A stretch of 64,000 nucleotides of DNA, from contig NZ_CP099546.1 of the NCBI RefSeq assembly GCF_023973145.1, positions 2,232,001-2,296,000 of the forward strand, in the 5' to 3' direction. The position numbers and the translations under genes were made by a program. Shown piece after piece: positions 7,689-16,265 of this stretch. Each line of letters opens with the position of its first letter. The stretch's first letter is position 1. The notes under the pieces were generated by a model. That model searched no databases and was not told the DNA's origin. It saw only the letters and a list, made by a program, of their open reading frames with translations. The DNA comes from Natronosalvus vescus. Lineage in GTDB: Archaea; Halobacteriota; Halobacteria; Halobacteriales; Natrialbaceae.

Positions 7689-8570
7689 TCAGCTCGAGTC
7701 CGATTCGGCTTCCGTGATCGCACTCGACACGTCGTCGTGGGAGGCAACACCGCTCTGGTCGTCGCCGTCCCCGTCCTCGTCGACGTTCGCCGAGTTGTTG
7801 GCAGCCGTCTCCTTAGTGGATTCACCAGCGTTCGCTTCGGCAGCGACTGCTGTCGGTGGCTCGACATCGGCCATCTCGGCTGCCAGCCGACAGTACGCGG
7901 CCGACGCGGGACTATCCGGTTTGAAAACGACGAGCGGCTTCCCGGCGTAGACGCTCTCGCGAACGGCCGGATCTTCCGGAATCGTCGCGAGCAGCGGCAC
8001 CTCGAGACGGTCGGCGATTTCCGGGTAGGAGACGTCGCCAGTCGGGCGCGTGCACGTGACGATCAATCCCGCGATCTCGCCACCCGCGCGATCGGTGAGC
8101 TCGAGGGTCTTTTTGGCGTCGTGGACGGACGCGGGTTCGGGCGTCGAGATGAGTAAAACCGCGTCGGCAAGCCCGAGCGGTAAGACGGTTTCGTGGCTCA
8201 CGCCGGCACCGACGTCGAGGAAGACGTAGTCGAATCGCTCTCGAAGCGTTTCGATGACGTCGCGAAGGCCCTCCGGGGAGGTCGCTGCGTAGTCGTCGAG
8301 TCCGGTTCCACTGGGGATCGCGACGATATTTTCGGCGAGTCGATACGTGGCGTCGTCGAGGGGAGCGTTGGTGGCCAACACGTCGTGGAGGGTGGTCGAG
8401 TCGGGGCTCAGGCTGACGAACCCCGCCAGATTTGCCATTCCGAGATCGACGTCGACGATTGCGACGCGCTTGCCCGCCTGGGCGAGCGCCGTTCCGAGAT
8501 TCACCGTCGTCGTCGTCTTGCCGACACCGCCCTTTCCACTCGCGATAGCGTACACCGTCTCTTGGGACAT
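7689..8570 (-). CDS. minD: MinD/ParA-type P-loop ATPase
   Basis: A 293-residue ATPase of the MinD/ParA/Mrp class. The deviant Walker A motif GKGGVGKTT is at residues 12-20, the switch I region at DVDLGMANL and Walker B at DYVFLDVGAG. The last 60 or so residues form an acidic, low-complexity tail in place of a clear amphipathic membrane-targeting helix. Archaea have no MinE; haloarchaeal MinD homologues position archaella and chemosensory arrays rather than the division ring, so function here is by family only. A GATTTAAGG TATA-like box lies about 36-44 nt upstream. Convergent with the MBL gene. Confidence 0.88.
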   Translation of the reverse strand: MSQETVYAIASGKGGVGKTTTTVNLGTALAQAGKRVAIVDVDLGMANLAGFVSLSPDSTTLHDVLATNAPLDDATYRLAENIVAIPSGTGLDDYAATSPEGLRDVIETLRERFDYVFLDVGAGVSHETVLPLGLADAVLLISTPEPASVHDAKKTLELTDRAGGEIAGLIVTCTRPTGDVSYPEIADRLEVPLLATIPEDPAVRESVYAGKPLVVFKPDSPASAAYCRLAAEMADVEPPTAVAAEANAGESTKETAANNSANVDEDGDGDDQSGVASHDDVSSAITEAESDSS

Positions 8571-8727
8571 ACTCGATTACTAGCCGGACAGTGTGGCGGG
8601 AAGACCTTAAATCGTGAGCACCTGTACCCCTGTCCTGTCAGCGGAAAATACAGATGTGGCTCGGAGCTACCTGAACAGTGGGTGGGCGGTTCGCAGGTAT
8701 CTCGAGCGGACGCCGAAGATCGAGAGA

Positions 8728-9990
8728 CTACTCGATCTCCGTCAGATCGACGTGTGGGAGGGTGATGAGGTTCTCCCGACCGATTCGAAGCTTCTCGATC
8801 TCGTCGTCTTCGTCCATCTTCGAGAGCAGTTGGGAGACCTTCGCGTTCGACCAGCCGGTCTCTTTGACGATCGACGCCTGTTTCATCCGGCCACCGCTCC
8901 CCCGAAGCAGTCGCAACACCCGCTCTTCGTCGCTCAACAGCTCGGGGTCGATGTCGTCGGCGGCTGCCCCGGTCGCGCCCGCGGCCGGTGACGGCTCCAT
9001 CGGTGGTGGATCTCGGGGCGCGTCGCTCGGGTCGGCTCGTCCACCGACTGGTTGATCGCCCGCCGGTGGTTCGTCAGTCTCGAGGCGCGAGCGAACGCTC
9101 GCGGGGAGCCACGCCGGCGGTGACGACCGGGTAAGTACGTAGGCGGCGACGAGCGCGACAGCCACCAGCAACGCGCCGAGCGCGCCGAGCAGCGGAAGCA
9201 TTGACGTTTCCGGATCGTCGACGCCAGGAGGTGGTGTATCATCGCCGTTTTCGGGTGGGCTGGCTCCGCGAAGCAACTCCAGTTCCCGTTCGCCCTCGCG
9301 GAACTCGTGTGGGCCGTCCCAGACGAGCGCCCCGTCGCGGGTCGCGACGGGCGAGGACTGGAACGCGTAGTTCTCCGGCGTATCGATCACGAGCTGTTGG
9401 CCGTGGGCCAGTTCAGGGAACCAGGTACCGTCTGTCGACTGGAACGCGTCGCCGACGAAGATCTGATTGTTACCGCTCGTCGTGAAGTTCTCCCAGGTGA
9501 ACGAGTAAGCGATGACGCCGACGGCGGTACCTTCGTCGACGCCGAACTCGGCCGTCTCGTTGTCGCTTTCTATTCGTTCGATTCGGGGGTCGTCGTAGCC
9601 GGCGTCGGCCATCGACATCTCGCGGTCGGTTGCTGCCGACGCTTCCTCGACGAAGTGCGCGTACATCTCGGGGTCGTGACCGGCATCTCGCTCGCCGTTG
9701 ACGACGGACTCCGCGAAGGCCTCGAACGCTTCCTCGTCGTCCTCGTCCTCGTCCTCGAGGATGAATCGACTCTCGATCGTCCACGTCGCGTTGTCGTCCG
9801 CCGAAAGGGTGATGCGTATCACCTGTGCGGGATCGGCGGGCTCCAGATCTGTGGGTTCGGCGGACTGGAGGGTCGATTGCTCGGCCGTCCGATCGGTGAT
9901 CGCCGACGGAGAGGCCATCGCGGCCGCACCGGCAGTCGCGGCGATGAGGAGGATGATGAGGGCGACGGAGATCGCGCGGGGAAACCGCAT
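8728..9990 (-). CDS. Secreted-domain, single-pass membrane protein with cytosolic winged helix
   Basis: Starting at the ATG at 9990 gives 420 residues with a clear signal peptide (MRFPRAISVALIILLIAATA). A soluble extracytoplasmic domain of about 230 residues follows, then one membrane helix (LPLLGALGALLVAVALVAAYV) and a cytosolic tail ending in a winged helix (EERVLRLLRGSGGRMKQASI then WSNAKVSQLLSKM). The layout is that of a one-component sensor whose outside domain could control a DNA-binding domain tethered to the membrane. The family is common in Halobacteria, its ligand unknown. A TTTTATTTTC TATA-like box lies about 46-56 nt upstream. Confidence 0.8.
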   Translation of the reverse strand: MRFPRAISVALIILLIAATAGAAAMASPSAITDRTAEQSTLQSAEPTDLEPADPAQVIRITLSADDNATWTIESRFILEDEDEDDEEAFEAFAESVVNGERDAGHDPEMYAHFVEEASAATDREMSMADAGYDDPRIERIESDNETAEFGVDEGTAVGVIAYSFTWENFTTSGNNQIFVGDAFQSTDGTWFPELAHGQQLVIDTPENYAFQSSPVATRDGALVWDGPHEFREGERELELLRGASPPENGDDTPPPGVDDPETSMLPLLGALGALLVAVALVAAYVLTRSSPPAWLPASVRSRLETDEPPAGDQPVGGRADPSDAPRDPPPMEPSPAAGATGAAADDIDPELLSDEERVLRLLRGSGGRMKQASIVKETGWSNAKVSQLLSKMDEDDEIEKLRIGRENLITLPHVDLTEIE

Positions 9991-10142
9991 ACGTCTCAAC
10001 GGGTATCTCCGAGGGCAAAAAACCCTTTCCATCCGAAAATAAAACGTTACTTCGGCTTGTAAACGGTCTGCGCGCCTCTCAGCGGGTTTGAGGGCGTGGT
10101 TTTACCGCTAATGACGTGTTGCCGTGGAGTAACGACCGCTTT

Positions 10143-10159
10143 TTGTACCATGGGTACAA
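10143..10159. promoter_or_regulatory. Operator-like perfect palindrome TTGTACC-ATG-GGTACAA
   Basis: Seven-base arms separated by 3 nt lie 12 nt before the ATG at 10172, at the expected transcription start of that gene and within the divergent region of the membrane winged-helix gene. Such a site could bind a dimeric regulator. No other copy was noticed in the window. Confidence 0.5.
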
Positions 10160-10171
10160 TAGAATTGGCTG

Positions 10172-11395
10172 ATGAACACCGCGGCCCCCGCCCTCCTCGC
10201 GTTGGTGCTGCTCTGTTCGCTCCCGGCGATGACGCTCGTCGCCGCCAGTCCGGGCGCGAACGCCGGCACGGAAACGCACTCTTCGACGACCGCCTTCGAG
10301 ACGACTCCCCACGGAAACGGCTCGTTCCTCGAAGTCGATGGAACGACGAATCGACTGTTGATCAGCGGTGACAACGAGCGAACCCACGTCTCACCCACGC
10401 AGGACTTCAGCACGATGGTCGCGTCGGCTGACGACGAACTTCGCGTCGATGCCAACCGTTTTGCCTTCGAACAGGCGTTCGAGGAAACGGCGAACCATCA
10501 GGCACGTGGGGAACTGATCGACTCTCAGCTCGAGTGGATTCACGATCGGGTCGAGACGCTCAACGAGCGTGAACAGGCCGCTGTTCGCGCGCACGCGAAT
10601 GGCGAGATCACCGACGGGGAGTTGACGCGGGCGCTGGTACGAAACTACTACGAAGCCAACGAACTTGTGCGGTTCCATGGCGAACTCTCCACGTACACGG
10701 ATCGTGTCTCCGGATACAGCATCGGTTTCGAAATGCCGCGTAAAATTGCCACCCACCAGAGCGATGCGCGGGCGGAAATGGTTGTCGCTGCAACGTATGG
10801 TCACGACCTCTCCGTGACGGTCGAGACCCACGTTGACGGCTACCGCCTTTCGATGGTTGCGGGTGACACGTACCTGCAGGAAGTAACACGCTTTGACCTC
10901 CGTGATCCGGACGGTGAATCGCAGTTCGATTCCTTTGGCGCCGCCGAGGAACACGCGACCGAGCGCTACCCGTGGGCGCTTGGCACAGCAAACTCCTATC
11001 GGTTCCACGCCGCGGCCGGTAATCATCTCTTCCTGACGGAGATCACCCACAACCACGGCGAGCTGTACGCCTACATCGACGGCGCTACCGAGGAAGTCAC
11101 CCGCGAGCACCAGTCGCTGTTCGTCTCGCGACTCCCCACCGAGCCAGCCAACGGTACCTGGAACGACGAATCCCTCCAAATCTCGTTGAACCGGACGCCA
11201 GCCCACGGCCCGGCGGAAGTGACCGTCACCGATAGGGAAACCGGCGACCCCGTCCAGGCGACGATCTCGATCGACGGGCACGTCGTCGGCGAAACCGACG
11301 AGGACGGCATCCTCTGGATCGCGCCACCGATCGGCAGCTACGAACTCACCGCCGAAACGGACGACCAGCGGGTCGTCGCAACCCCCTCGAGATAG
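10172..11395 (+). CDS. Secreted protein with C-terminal Ig-like (carboxypeptidase-regulatory-type) domain
   Basis: A 407-residue protein with a hydrophobic signal sequence at residues 3-27 cleaved near AAASPGANA. A helical region rich in acidic residues follows (about 80-200), then beta-rich sequence, and a final domain (about 330-407) with the VTVTDRETGDPVQATISIDG pattern of carboxypeptidase-regulatory-like folds. There is no second membrane helix, so it is probably exported or held by partners. The pilin-like gene follows on the same strand with its own TATA box. Together with the divergent membrane regulator this suggests a cell-surface cluster. Precise function is unknown. Confidence 0.72.
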   Translation: MNTAAPALLALVLLCSLPAMTLVAASPGANAGTETHSSTTAFETTPHGNGSFLEVDGTTNRLLISGDNERTHVSPTQDFSTMVASADDELRVDANRFAFEQAFEETANHQARGELIDSQLEWIHDRVETLNEREQAAVRAHANGEITDGELTRALVRNYYEANELVRFHGELSTYTDRVSGYSIGFEMPRKIATHQSDARAEMVVAATYGHDLSVTVETHVDGYRLSMVAGDTYLQEVTRFDLRDPDGESQFDSFGAAEEHATERYPWALGTANSYRFHAAAGNHLFLTEITHNHGELYAYIDGATEEVTREHQSLFVSRLPTEPANGTWNDESLQISLNRTPAHGPAEVTVTDRETGDPVQATISIDGHVVGETDEDGILWIAPPIGSYELTAETDDQRVVATPSR

Positions 11396-11455
11396 CGATT
11401 TCGCGCTTCTCGCTTTTTCTCCACTCGCTGTTGCTCGTCCCTCGAGCTGCTCGAG

Positions 11456-11463
11456 TTTATATA
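11456..11463 (+). promoter_or_regulatory. TATA box of the pilin-like gene
   Basis: The run tttatata lies about 24-31 nt before a GTG codon, the spacing of a leaderless haloarchaeal transcript. It supports the GTG at 11487 as the start. Confidence 0.6.
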
Positions 11464-11486
11464 CGAAAGCGTCCCCAGAACGGGTC

Positions 11487-12035
11487 GTGCCGTCTTCCCG
11501 CCTTCACCGATCACGACACCGGGCCGAGCGATGCCGGGCAGCACGTCACCGCCACGAACGGCTTTCGAGCCCGTCCACTCGAGCGATCAGTCCCGCTCTT
11601 GGAACGGTTCTTCTGATCGCGATAACGGTCGTCCTCGCCGGGACGATCGCCGTGATGGCCGGCTCGCTGTCGTTCGCGGCTACTGAGCCGTCGGCGGCGC
11701 TCGATATCGAGGCCGACGCCGACCGAAACGAACTCGTCTTCGACCATGCGGGCGGTGACGACCTCGATGTTCGCGACCTCGAGGTACGAATCACGGTCGG
11801 TGACGAACCGCTCGACCACCAGCCACCGGTGCCGTTCGTGGGTGCGCCGGGCTTTCGTGGATCCCCCTCGGGGCCGTTCAACGCCGAGAGTTCACCAGAA
11901 TGGCGCACGGGAGAACGAGCGACGCTGCGCCTCGCGGGAACGAACGAGCCACGGCTCGAGGTTGGCGACGTCGTTCGCGTCACGGTCTCGAGCGACGGGC
12001 AGACGGTCGCTCGGCTCGTGACGGTGGCGTGTTGA
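11487..12035 (+). CDS. Type IV pilin-like protein (GTG start)
   Basis: A 182-residue protein whose class III signal reads STRAISPALGTVLLIAITVVL. This is the basic residue, then the hydrophobic N-domain cut by the prepilin peptidase PibD in archaeal pilins. The leader before it is unusually long (about 31 residues) and arginine-rich. After the helix comes a beta-rich domain of about 120 residues typical of haloarchaeal pilin-like proteins, with no second membrane segment. A GTG start is used, directly downstream of a TATA box. It could be an adhesion pilin or a minor surface protein; no pilB/pilC genes are in the window. Confidence 0.82.
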   Translation: MPSSRLHRSRHRAERCRAARHRHERLSSPSTRAISPALGTVLLIAITVVLAGTIAVMAGSLSFAATEPSAALDIEADADRNELVFDHAGGDDLDVRDLEVRITVGDEPLDHQPPVPFVGAPGFRGSPSGPFNAESSPEWRTGERATLRLAGTNEPRLEVGDVVRVTVSSDGQTVARLVTVAC

Positions 12036-12074
12036 AGGAGCGTTCGTGATTCCTGGCGAAACGGGCGTCAGCAA

Positions 12075-12710
12075 TCACTCGGATTCGAACTCGGGCGCTC
12101 GAGCGATCGTCGTAATCGCGACTTCGGGTTCGTAGGTCGGCCCCTGGAACAGGTGTCTGACCTCCTCGAAACCGGCTTCTTTGAACATCCGGTCGGCCTC
12201 GTACTCGTCGTAAAACAGCATCATCGCGTCGGCGAGCACCTGGGCGATTCGGTTGTCGGGGTAGTTCGGGCCGACGACCAGCACCTGCCCGCCGGGTTTG
12301 AGAACTCGGTTGAACTCCCGGAGTGCGAGCACGGGTTCGGGCCAGTACTCGATCGAGCCGGACGACCAGACGATGTCGAACGTATCGGTCTGAAACGGGA
12401 GCCGTTCGGCGTCGCCGCGATGGAAGTGAACCGGGCCGTCGGTCTTGCCGAGCTTCGTGTACGCCTTCTCGAGCTGGTGTTCGCTCTGATCGAGGGCGTA
12501 GACGGTGTCGACGTGTTCGAGGAGTCCTTCGGTGGCGAAGCCGGTGCCACAGCCGACGTCGAGTACCATCTCCGCGTCCTCGAAGTCGAGCAGGGAGAGG
12601 GCCTCCGTTCGCATCTCCTCGTTCCAGATGAACGGGTTGATCTGGTCGTAGACCTGCGAGAGGTACTTGTAGAACAGCCGTGCCCGAGCCTTGTTCTCGA
12701 GGATACCCAT
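12075..12710 (-). CDS. SAM-dependent methyltransferase resembling the MPBQ/MSBQ (VTE3) quinone type
   Basis: A 211-residue class I methyltransferase. Motif I is VLDVGCGTGFATEG near residue 50. The N-terminus (RLFYKYLSQVYDQINPFIW) and the segment SSGSIEYWPEPVLALREFNR align by eye with plant VTE3, which methylates 2-methyl-6-phytyl-benzoquinol. In a haloarchaeon this points to C-methylation of a menaquinone or a menaquinone precursor, as methylated menaquinones are known in the group; that link is inference. It is transcribed divergently from the ATP synthase operon. A generic UbiE-type role is the main alternative. Confidence 0.82.
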   Translation of the reverse strand: MGILENKARARLFYKYLSQVYDQINPFIWNEEMRTEALSLLDFEDAEMVLDVGCGTGFATEGLLEHVDTVYALDQSEHQLEKAYTKLGKTDGPVHFHRGDAERLPFQTDTFDIVWSSGSIEYWPEPVLALREFNRVLKPGGQVLVVGPNYPDNRIAQVLADAMMLFYDEYEADRMFKEAGFEEVRHLFQGPTYEPEVAITTIARAPEFESE

Positions 12711-12810
12711 TGCCGGAAACTTACCAGTCGTGAGTGATAGGTCTGTCCATCAGCCGTGAAGCGCTGTGTCGGTGTCACACCCGGATTCGCTGAGACACTA
12801 TCGCAACTAC

Positions 12811-12817
12811 CTTATAC
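12811..12817 (+). promoter_or_regulatory. TATA box of the ATP synthase operon
   Basis: The cttatac element centred near 12814 lies about 31-37 nt before the atpH ATG, placing the transcription start about 10 nt upstream of the gene. No comparable element is seen between the operon's genes. Confidence 0.6.
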
Positions 12818-12847
12818 GCGCTAGGGCAAACCTCGCTTGCTTAGAGT

Positions 12848-13180
12848 ATGCCGAGGCCACAGGTTCTCAAAGAGATCACGTCGGCGGAAGAAGAGGCCGA
12901 CAAAATCGTCGCATTGGCGAAGAACGACCGCGACGAGCGAATAGCCGAGGCCCGGGAACGCGCTGAGGAGATTCGCACGGAAGCGGAACAGGAGGCGCGA
13001 GACCTCAAAGAGCGTCGTCTCGAGGACGCTCGCGAGGAGATCGACGCCGAGTGTGAACGCGTGCTCCGGGAAGGAAAGCAAGACCGGGAGGCGCTGGCAG
13101 ACAGCGCCCGGACGAAAGTCGGCGAGGTGACAGACCACGTCGTCGAGCTGTTCCAGGAGGACGTCAATGCTCAGACCTGA
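12848..13180 (+). CDS. atpH: A-type ATP synthase subunit H (peripheral stalk)
   Basis: A 110-residue protein that is almost entirely a charged coiled coil (residues about 8-95), as expected for the H (also called G) peripheral-stalk subunit that pairs with subunit E. It is the first gene of the eight-gene operon and overlaps subunit I by 14 bp. Stalks of H and E hold the A3B3 head against rotation. Short length, coiled-coil composition and position leave little doubt. Confidence 0.92.
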   Translation: MPRPQVLKEITSAEEEADKIVALAKNDRDERIAEARERAEEIRTEAEQEARDLKERRLEDAREEIDAECERVLREGKQDREALADSARTKVGEVTDHVVELFQEDVNAQT

Positions 13181-15404
13181 GCAGATGAGTAAGGTCTCGG
13201 TGACCGGCTCCAAATCCGTCCTGGAGCCGGTCATCGAGGCCGTCCACGACCTGCATCTGCTCCACCTGAGCGACTACGACGGCTCCTGGGAGGGGTTCGA
13301 CAACGGCAACCCGATCGAGGGTGCCGACGACACCTCCGAGAAGCTCGTCACCGTCCGCTCGCTCGAGAGCATTCTCGACATTAGCGAGGACGACGCCGGC
13401 CCCGGCCGGCTCGATGACGACTGGGAGGCGCGTCTCGAGGAGGTGCGGACGAAGGTCAACCGACTCGACGACGAGCGCAGCGAGGTTCGCGAAGAGCTTC
13501 GCCAGGTGCAAGAACGAATCGACCGCGTCGCGCCCTTTGCGGAGCTCGGGATCGACCTCGACCTGCTGTCGGGGTACTCCTCGGTCGACGTCCTCGTCGG
13601 CGAGGGGAACCACGCAGAGGTCGAAGCGGCACTCGCTGGTTCCGAGGATATCCGCGCCTTCGAGACGTTCACCGGCGGCAACGTCGTGGCGATCGTCGCC
13701 GCACCCGCCGAGGACGTCGACGACGGCGCGACCATCATCGACGACGCCCTCGTCGGGCTCGAGTTCTCGCGCTATCCCGTCCCCGAGACGGACGAGAGCC
13801 CGCAGGCGTACGTCGACGACCTCGAGCACCGCAAACGCCAGCTCGAGGCCGACATCGAGGAGATCGACTCCCAGCTCGGGCGGATCAAACTCGACGAGGC
13901 GGGCTTCCTGCTTCGCCTCGAAGAGGAGCTGACCATCGAAGCACAGAAGGCCGATGCGCCGTTGCAGTTCGCGACGACCAATCGGGCGTTTGTCGCCGAA
14001 GGCTGGATTCCCACGGACGAGTACGACGCGCTCGTCGCCCGGCTGAACGACGCCGTCGGCGACAGCGTGGAAGTCGAAGAGCTCGAACGGGCGAGCTACG
14101 ACCGCCACGGGGCACACAGCCACACCGAGGAGGTAGAGGACGAGGCGTCCGACGACGACGACGGGGACGCGACGGAGTACGAGTCGCCGCCACCGAAACA
14201 GCCGGCGACCGACGGTGGCTACGTGACGATGGACGACGAGCCGCCCACTCGACAGAGCAATCCCAAGGCCGCGAACCCGTTCGAGGAACTGGTACAGGTC
14301 ATCTCCCGGCCAAAGTACAGCGAACTCGATCCGACGCTCATCCTCTGGTTGACGTTCCCGTTCTTTTTCGGGTTCATGATCAGTGACGTTGGCTACGGTG
14401 CGCTGTACGTGCTAATCGGATACTATCTGTACAAGAATCTCGACGGAATGCTCGGAAGCCTGGGTGCGGTCGCGATCTGGTGTGGTACCTTTACGATACT
14501 CTTCGGGTTCTTCTTCGGGGAGTTCTTCGGGTTCCACTTCCTGGGCGATATGATTCCGGGTGACACTGGCGGCTGGTACAAGGGACTAGACCCGTACTCG
14601 TCTGACTTCGCCCTCGCGTGGCTCGTGGTGAGCGTCCTCTTCGGGGTGTTCCACCTCAACATCGGCTACGTGATGGACTTCGTCGACAACCTCAGCCACG
14701 GGCTGTGGGACGCGATCACCCACAGCGTCTCCTGGATCCTGTTGCTCAACGGCATCTGGATCTGGGTGTTCACCCACCAGGCGAGTGCCGACAAGCCGGA
14801 CTTCCTGTTCACCGTCTTCGACGGTCAGCCGTTCAGCCTCGGCTTCAACGGCTTCGGCGACGGGAGCATCTGGATGCTCGGTGCGACGATTCCGGTTCCC
14901 GGTGGCGGTGAATTTCTGTTCACTCTGCCGCTGGCGATGATCCTGCTGGGGGCAATCCTGCTGGGCATCGGCGATGCGCTCGAATTGGTCGAGATTCTCA
15001 TCCCATTTGCCCACGTGCTCTCGTACACCCGGATGACCGCCGTCTTGCTCGCGAAGGGTGGGATGGCGTTCGTCGTCAACCTGCTCACCTTCGGTGCGTG
15101 GGAGACCCAGGAAGGGGCTCGGATGTTCGACGCCTCGTGGGAGGCAGCGATTCCCTACGAGAACTCGGAGATGATGTTCGAGGGCCTGTTCCACATGGGC
15201 GACGGTGTATCGGCGATCGTCTTCATTCTGCTCGGGATCATCGTGTTGATCTTCGGGCACATCCTGGTCTTGCTACTTGGTATCACAAGTGCCGGATTAC
15301 AGGGTATCAGGCTCGAATACGTCGAGTTCTTTGGGAAGTTTTATGAAGGCGGTGGAAAGAACTACGAACCGTTCGGATACGATCGAAACCACAGTGAGGA
15401 CTAA
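13167..15404 (+). CDS. atpI: A-type ATP synthase subunit I (a-subunit)
   Basis: A 745-residue subunit. The N-terminal half (to about 390) is cytosolic with coiled-coil arms, plus an acidic insertion near 315-345 that is typical of halophiles. The C-terminal half holds about eight membrane helices, with FFFGFMISDVGYGALYVLIG at its start and the proton-channel segment HVLSYTRMTAVLLAKGGMAF near residue 615 carrying the essential arginine. It conducts H+ against the rotating K ring. The ATG at 13167 overlaps atpH by 14 bp; a second ATG at 13185 is also possible. Confidence 0.95.
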   Translation: MLRPEQMSKVSVTGSKSVLEPVIEAVHDLHLLHLSDYDGSWEGFDNGNPIEGADDTSEKLVTVRSLESILDISEDDAGPGRLDDDWEARLEEVRTKVNRLDDERSEVREELRQVQERIDRVAPFAELGIDLDLLSGYSSVDVLVGEGNHAEVEAALAGSEDIRAFETFTGGNVVAIVAAPAEDVDDGATIIDDALVGLEFSRYPVPETDESPQAYVDDLEHRKRQLEADIEEIDSQLGRIKLDEAGFLLRLEEELTIEAQKADAPLQFATTNRAFVAEGWIPTDEYDALVARLNDAVGDSVEVEELERASYDRHGAHSHTEEVEDEASDDDDGDATEYESPPPKQPATDGGYVTMDDEPPTRQSNPKAANPFEELVQVISRPKYSELDPTLILWLTFPFFFGFMISDVGYGALYVLIGYYLYKNLDGMLGSLGAVAIWCGTFTILFGFFFGEFFGFHFLGDMIPGDTGGWYKGLDPYSSDFALAWLVVSVLFGVFHLNIGYVMDFVDNLSHGLWDAITHSVSWILLLNGIWIWVFTHQASADKPDFLFTVFDGQPFSLGFNGFGDGSIWMLGATIPVPGGGEFLFTLPLAMILLGAILLGIGDALELVEILIPFAHVLSYTRMTAVLLAKGGMAFVVNLLTFGAWETQEGARMFDASWEAAIPYENSEMMFEGLFHMGDGVSAIVFILLGIIVLIFGHILVLLLGITSAGLQGIRLEYVEFFGKFYEGGGKNYEPFGYDRNHSED

Positions 15405-15409
15405 ACACA

Positions 15410-15664
15410 ATGTTCGAAATTACACCTGAAATTGCGGCGACGGTACTGCAGGGAGCAACGCTCGAGAACTTCACGGACAGCGGTGCGGCGGCGCTCGCCG
15501 TCGGTCTGGCAGCGCTCGCGACCGGGTACGCACAGCGCGGCATCGGCAGCGCAGCAGTCGGCGCGATGGCCGAGGACGACTCGACGTTCGGTAAGGGCCT
15601 CATCCTGACGGTGCTTCCCGAGACGCTCGTGATCCTCGCGCTGGTCGTCGTGTTCCTGGTCTAA
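15410..15664 (+). CDS. atpK: A-type ATP synthase subunit K (proteolipid ring)
   Basis: An 84-residue, two-helix proteolipid that forms the rotor ring. Helix 1 is followed by the polar loop YAQRGIGSAAVGAMAEDD, and helix 2 contains the ion-binding glutamate in VLPETLVILALVVV. It lies five bases after atpI and is followed closely by atpE. The single hairpin is the common haloarchaeal form rather than the doubled versions of some methanogens. Proton use is inferred from the organism type. Confidence 0.95.
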   Translation: MFEITPEIAATVLQGATLENFTDSGAAALAVGLAALATGYAQRGIGSAAVGAMAEDDSTFGKGLILTVLPETLVILALVVVFLV

Positions 15665-15683
15665 CCACCCCTTTCTCTCACCA

Positions 15684-16265
15684 ATGAGTTTGGACACAGT
15701 CGTTGAAGACATTCGGGAGGAGGCCCACGCGCGTGCGGAGGACATCCGCGCCGAGGGCGAAGCCCGCGCCGAGGAGATCGAGTCGGCAGCCGAAGCTGAC
15801 GCCGAGGATATCCTCGAGGCCGCCGACGAGGAGGTCGAGCGCGAGATCGCCCAACTCCGCGAACAGCGTCTCTCCAGTGCTAAGCTGGAGGCGAAACAGG
15901 AGCGCCTGGAGGCTCGACGTGACGTCCTCGAGGACGTCCGCGAGGCGGTCGAGGACGAACTCGTCGACCTTCCGGCCGACACCCGAGAGGAACTGACCCG
16001 CACGCTCCTCGACGCCGCGAGCGTCGAGTTCGACGAGGGCGACGACGTGTACGTCTACGGCCGTGCCGAAGACGCCGACCTGTTGTCGTCGATCCTCGAG
16101 GACTACGACGGCTACGAGTACGCCGGCGAGTACGATTGCCTCGGTGGCGTCGTCGTCGAGAGCGAGCAGTCCCGGCTCCGCGTCAACAACACGTTCGACT
16201 CGGTGCTCGAGGACGTCTGGGAATCGAACCTTCGGGAGATCAGCAATCGACTCTTCGAGCAATGA
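15684..16265 (+). CDS. atpE: A-type ATP synthase subunit E (peripheral stalk)
   Basis: A 193-residue subunit with an N-terminal coiled coil (about 1-100, rich in Ala, Glu and Arg) and a globular C-terminal domain containing YDCLGGVVVESEQSRLRVNNTFDSVLED, hallmark of the E family. It pairs with H in the peripheral stalk. Its TGA overlaps the ATG of subunit C (ATGA at 16262-16265). Confidence 0.95.
   Translation: MSLDTVVEDIREEAHARAEDIRAEGEARAEEIESAAEADAEDILEAADEEVEREIAQLREQRLSSAKLEAKQERLEARRDVLEDVREAVEDELVDLPADTREELTRTLLDAASVEFDEGDDVYVYGRAEDADLLSSILEDYDGYEYAGEYDCLGGVVVESEQSRLRVNNTFDSVLEDVWESNLREISNRLFEQ

Noticed and set aside
10391-11281. Long minus-strand frame under the secreted protein gene
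   Set aside because: It is the antisense of a gene with a signal peptide and good codon bias, and its product has no family resemblance.
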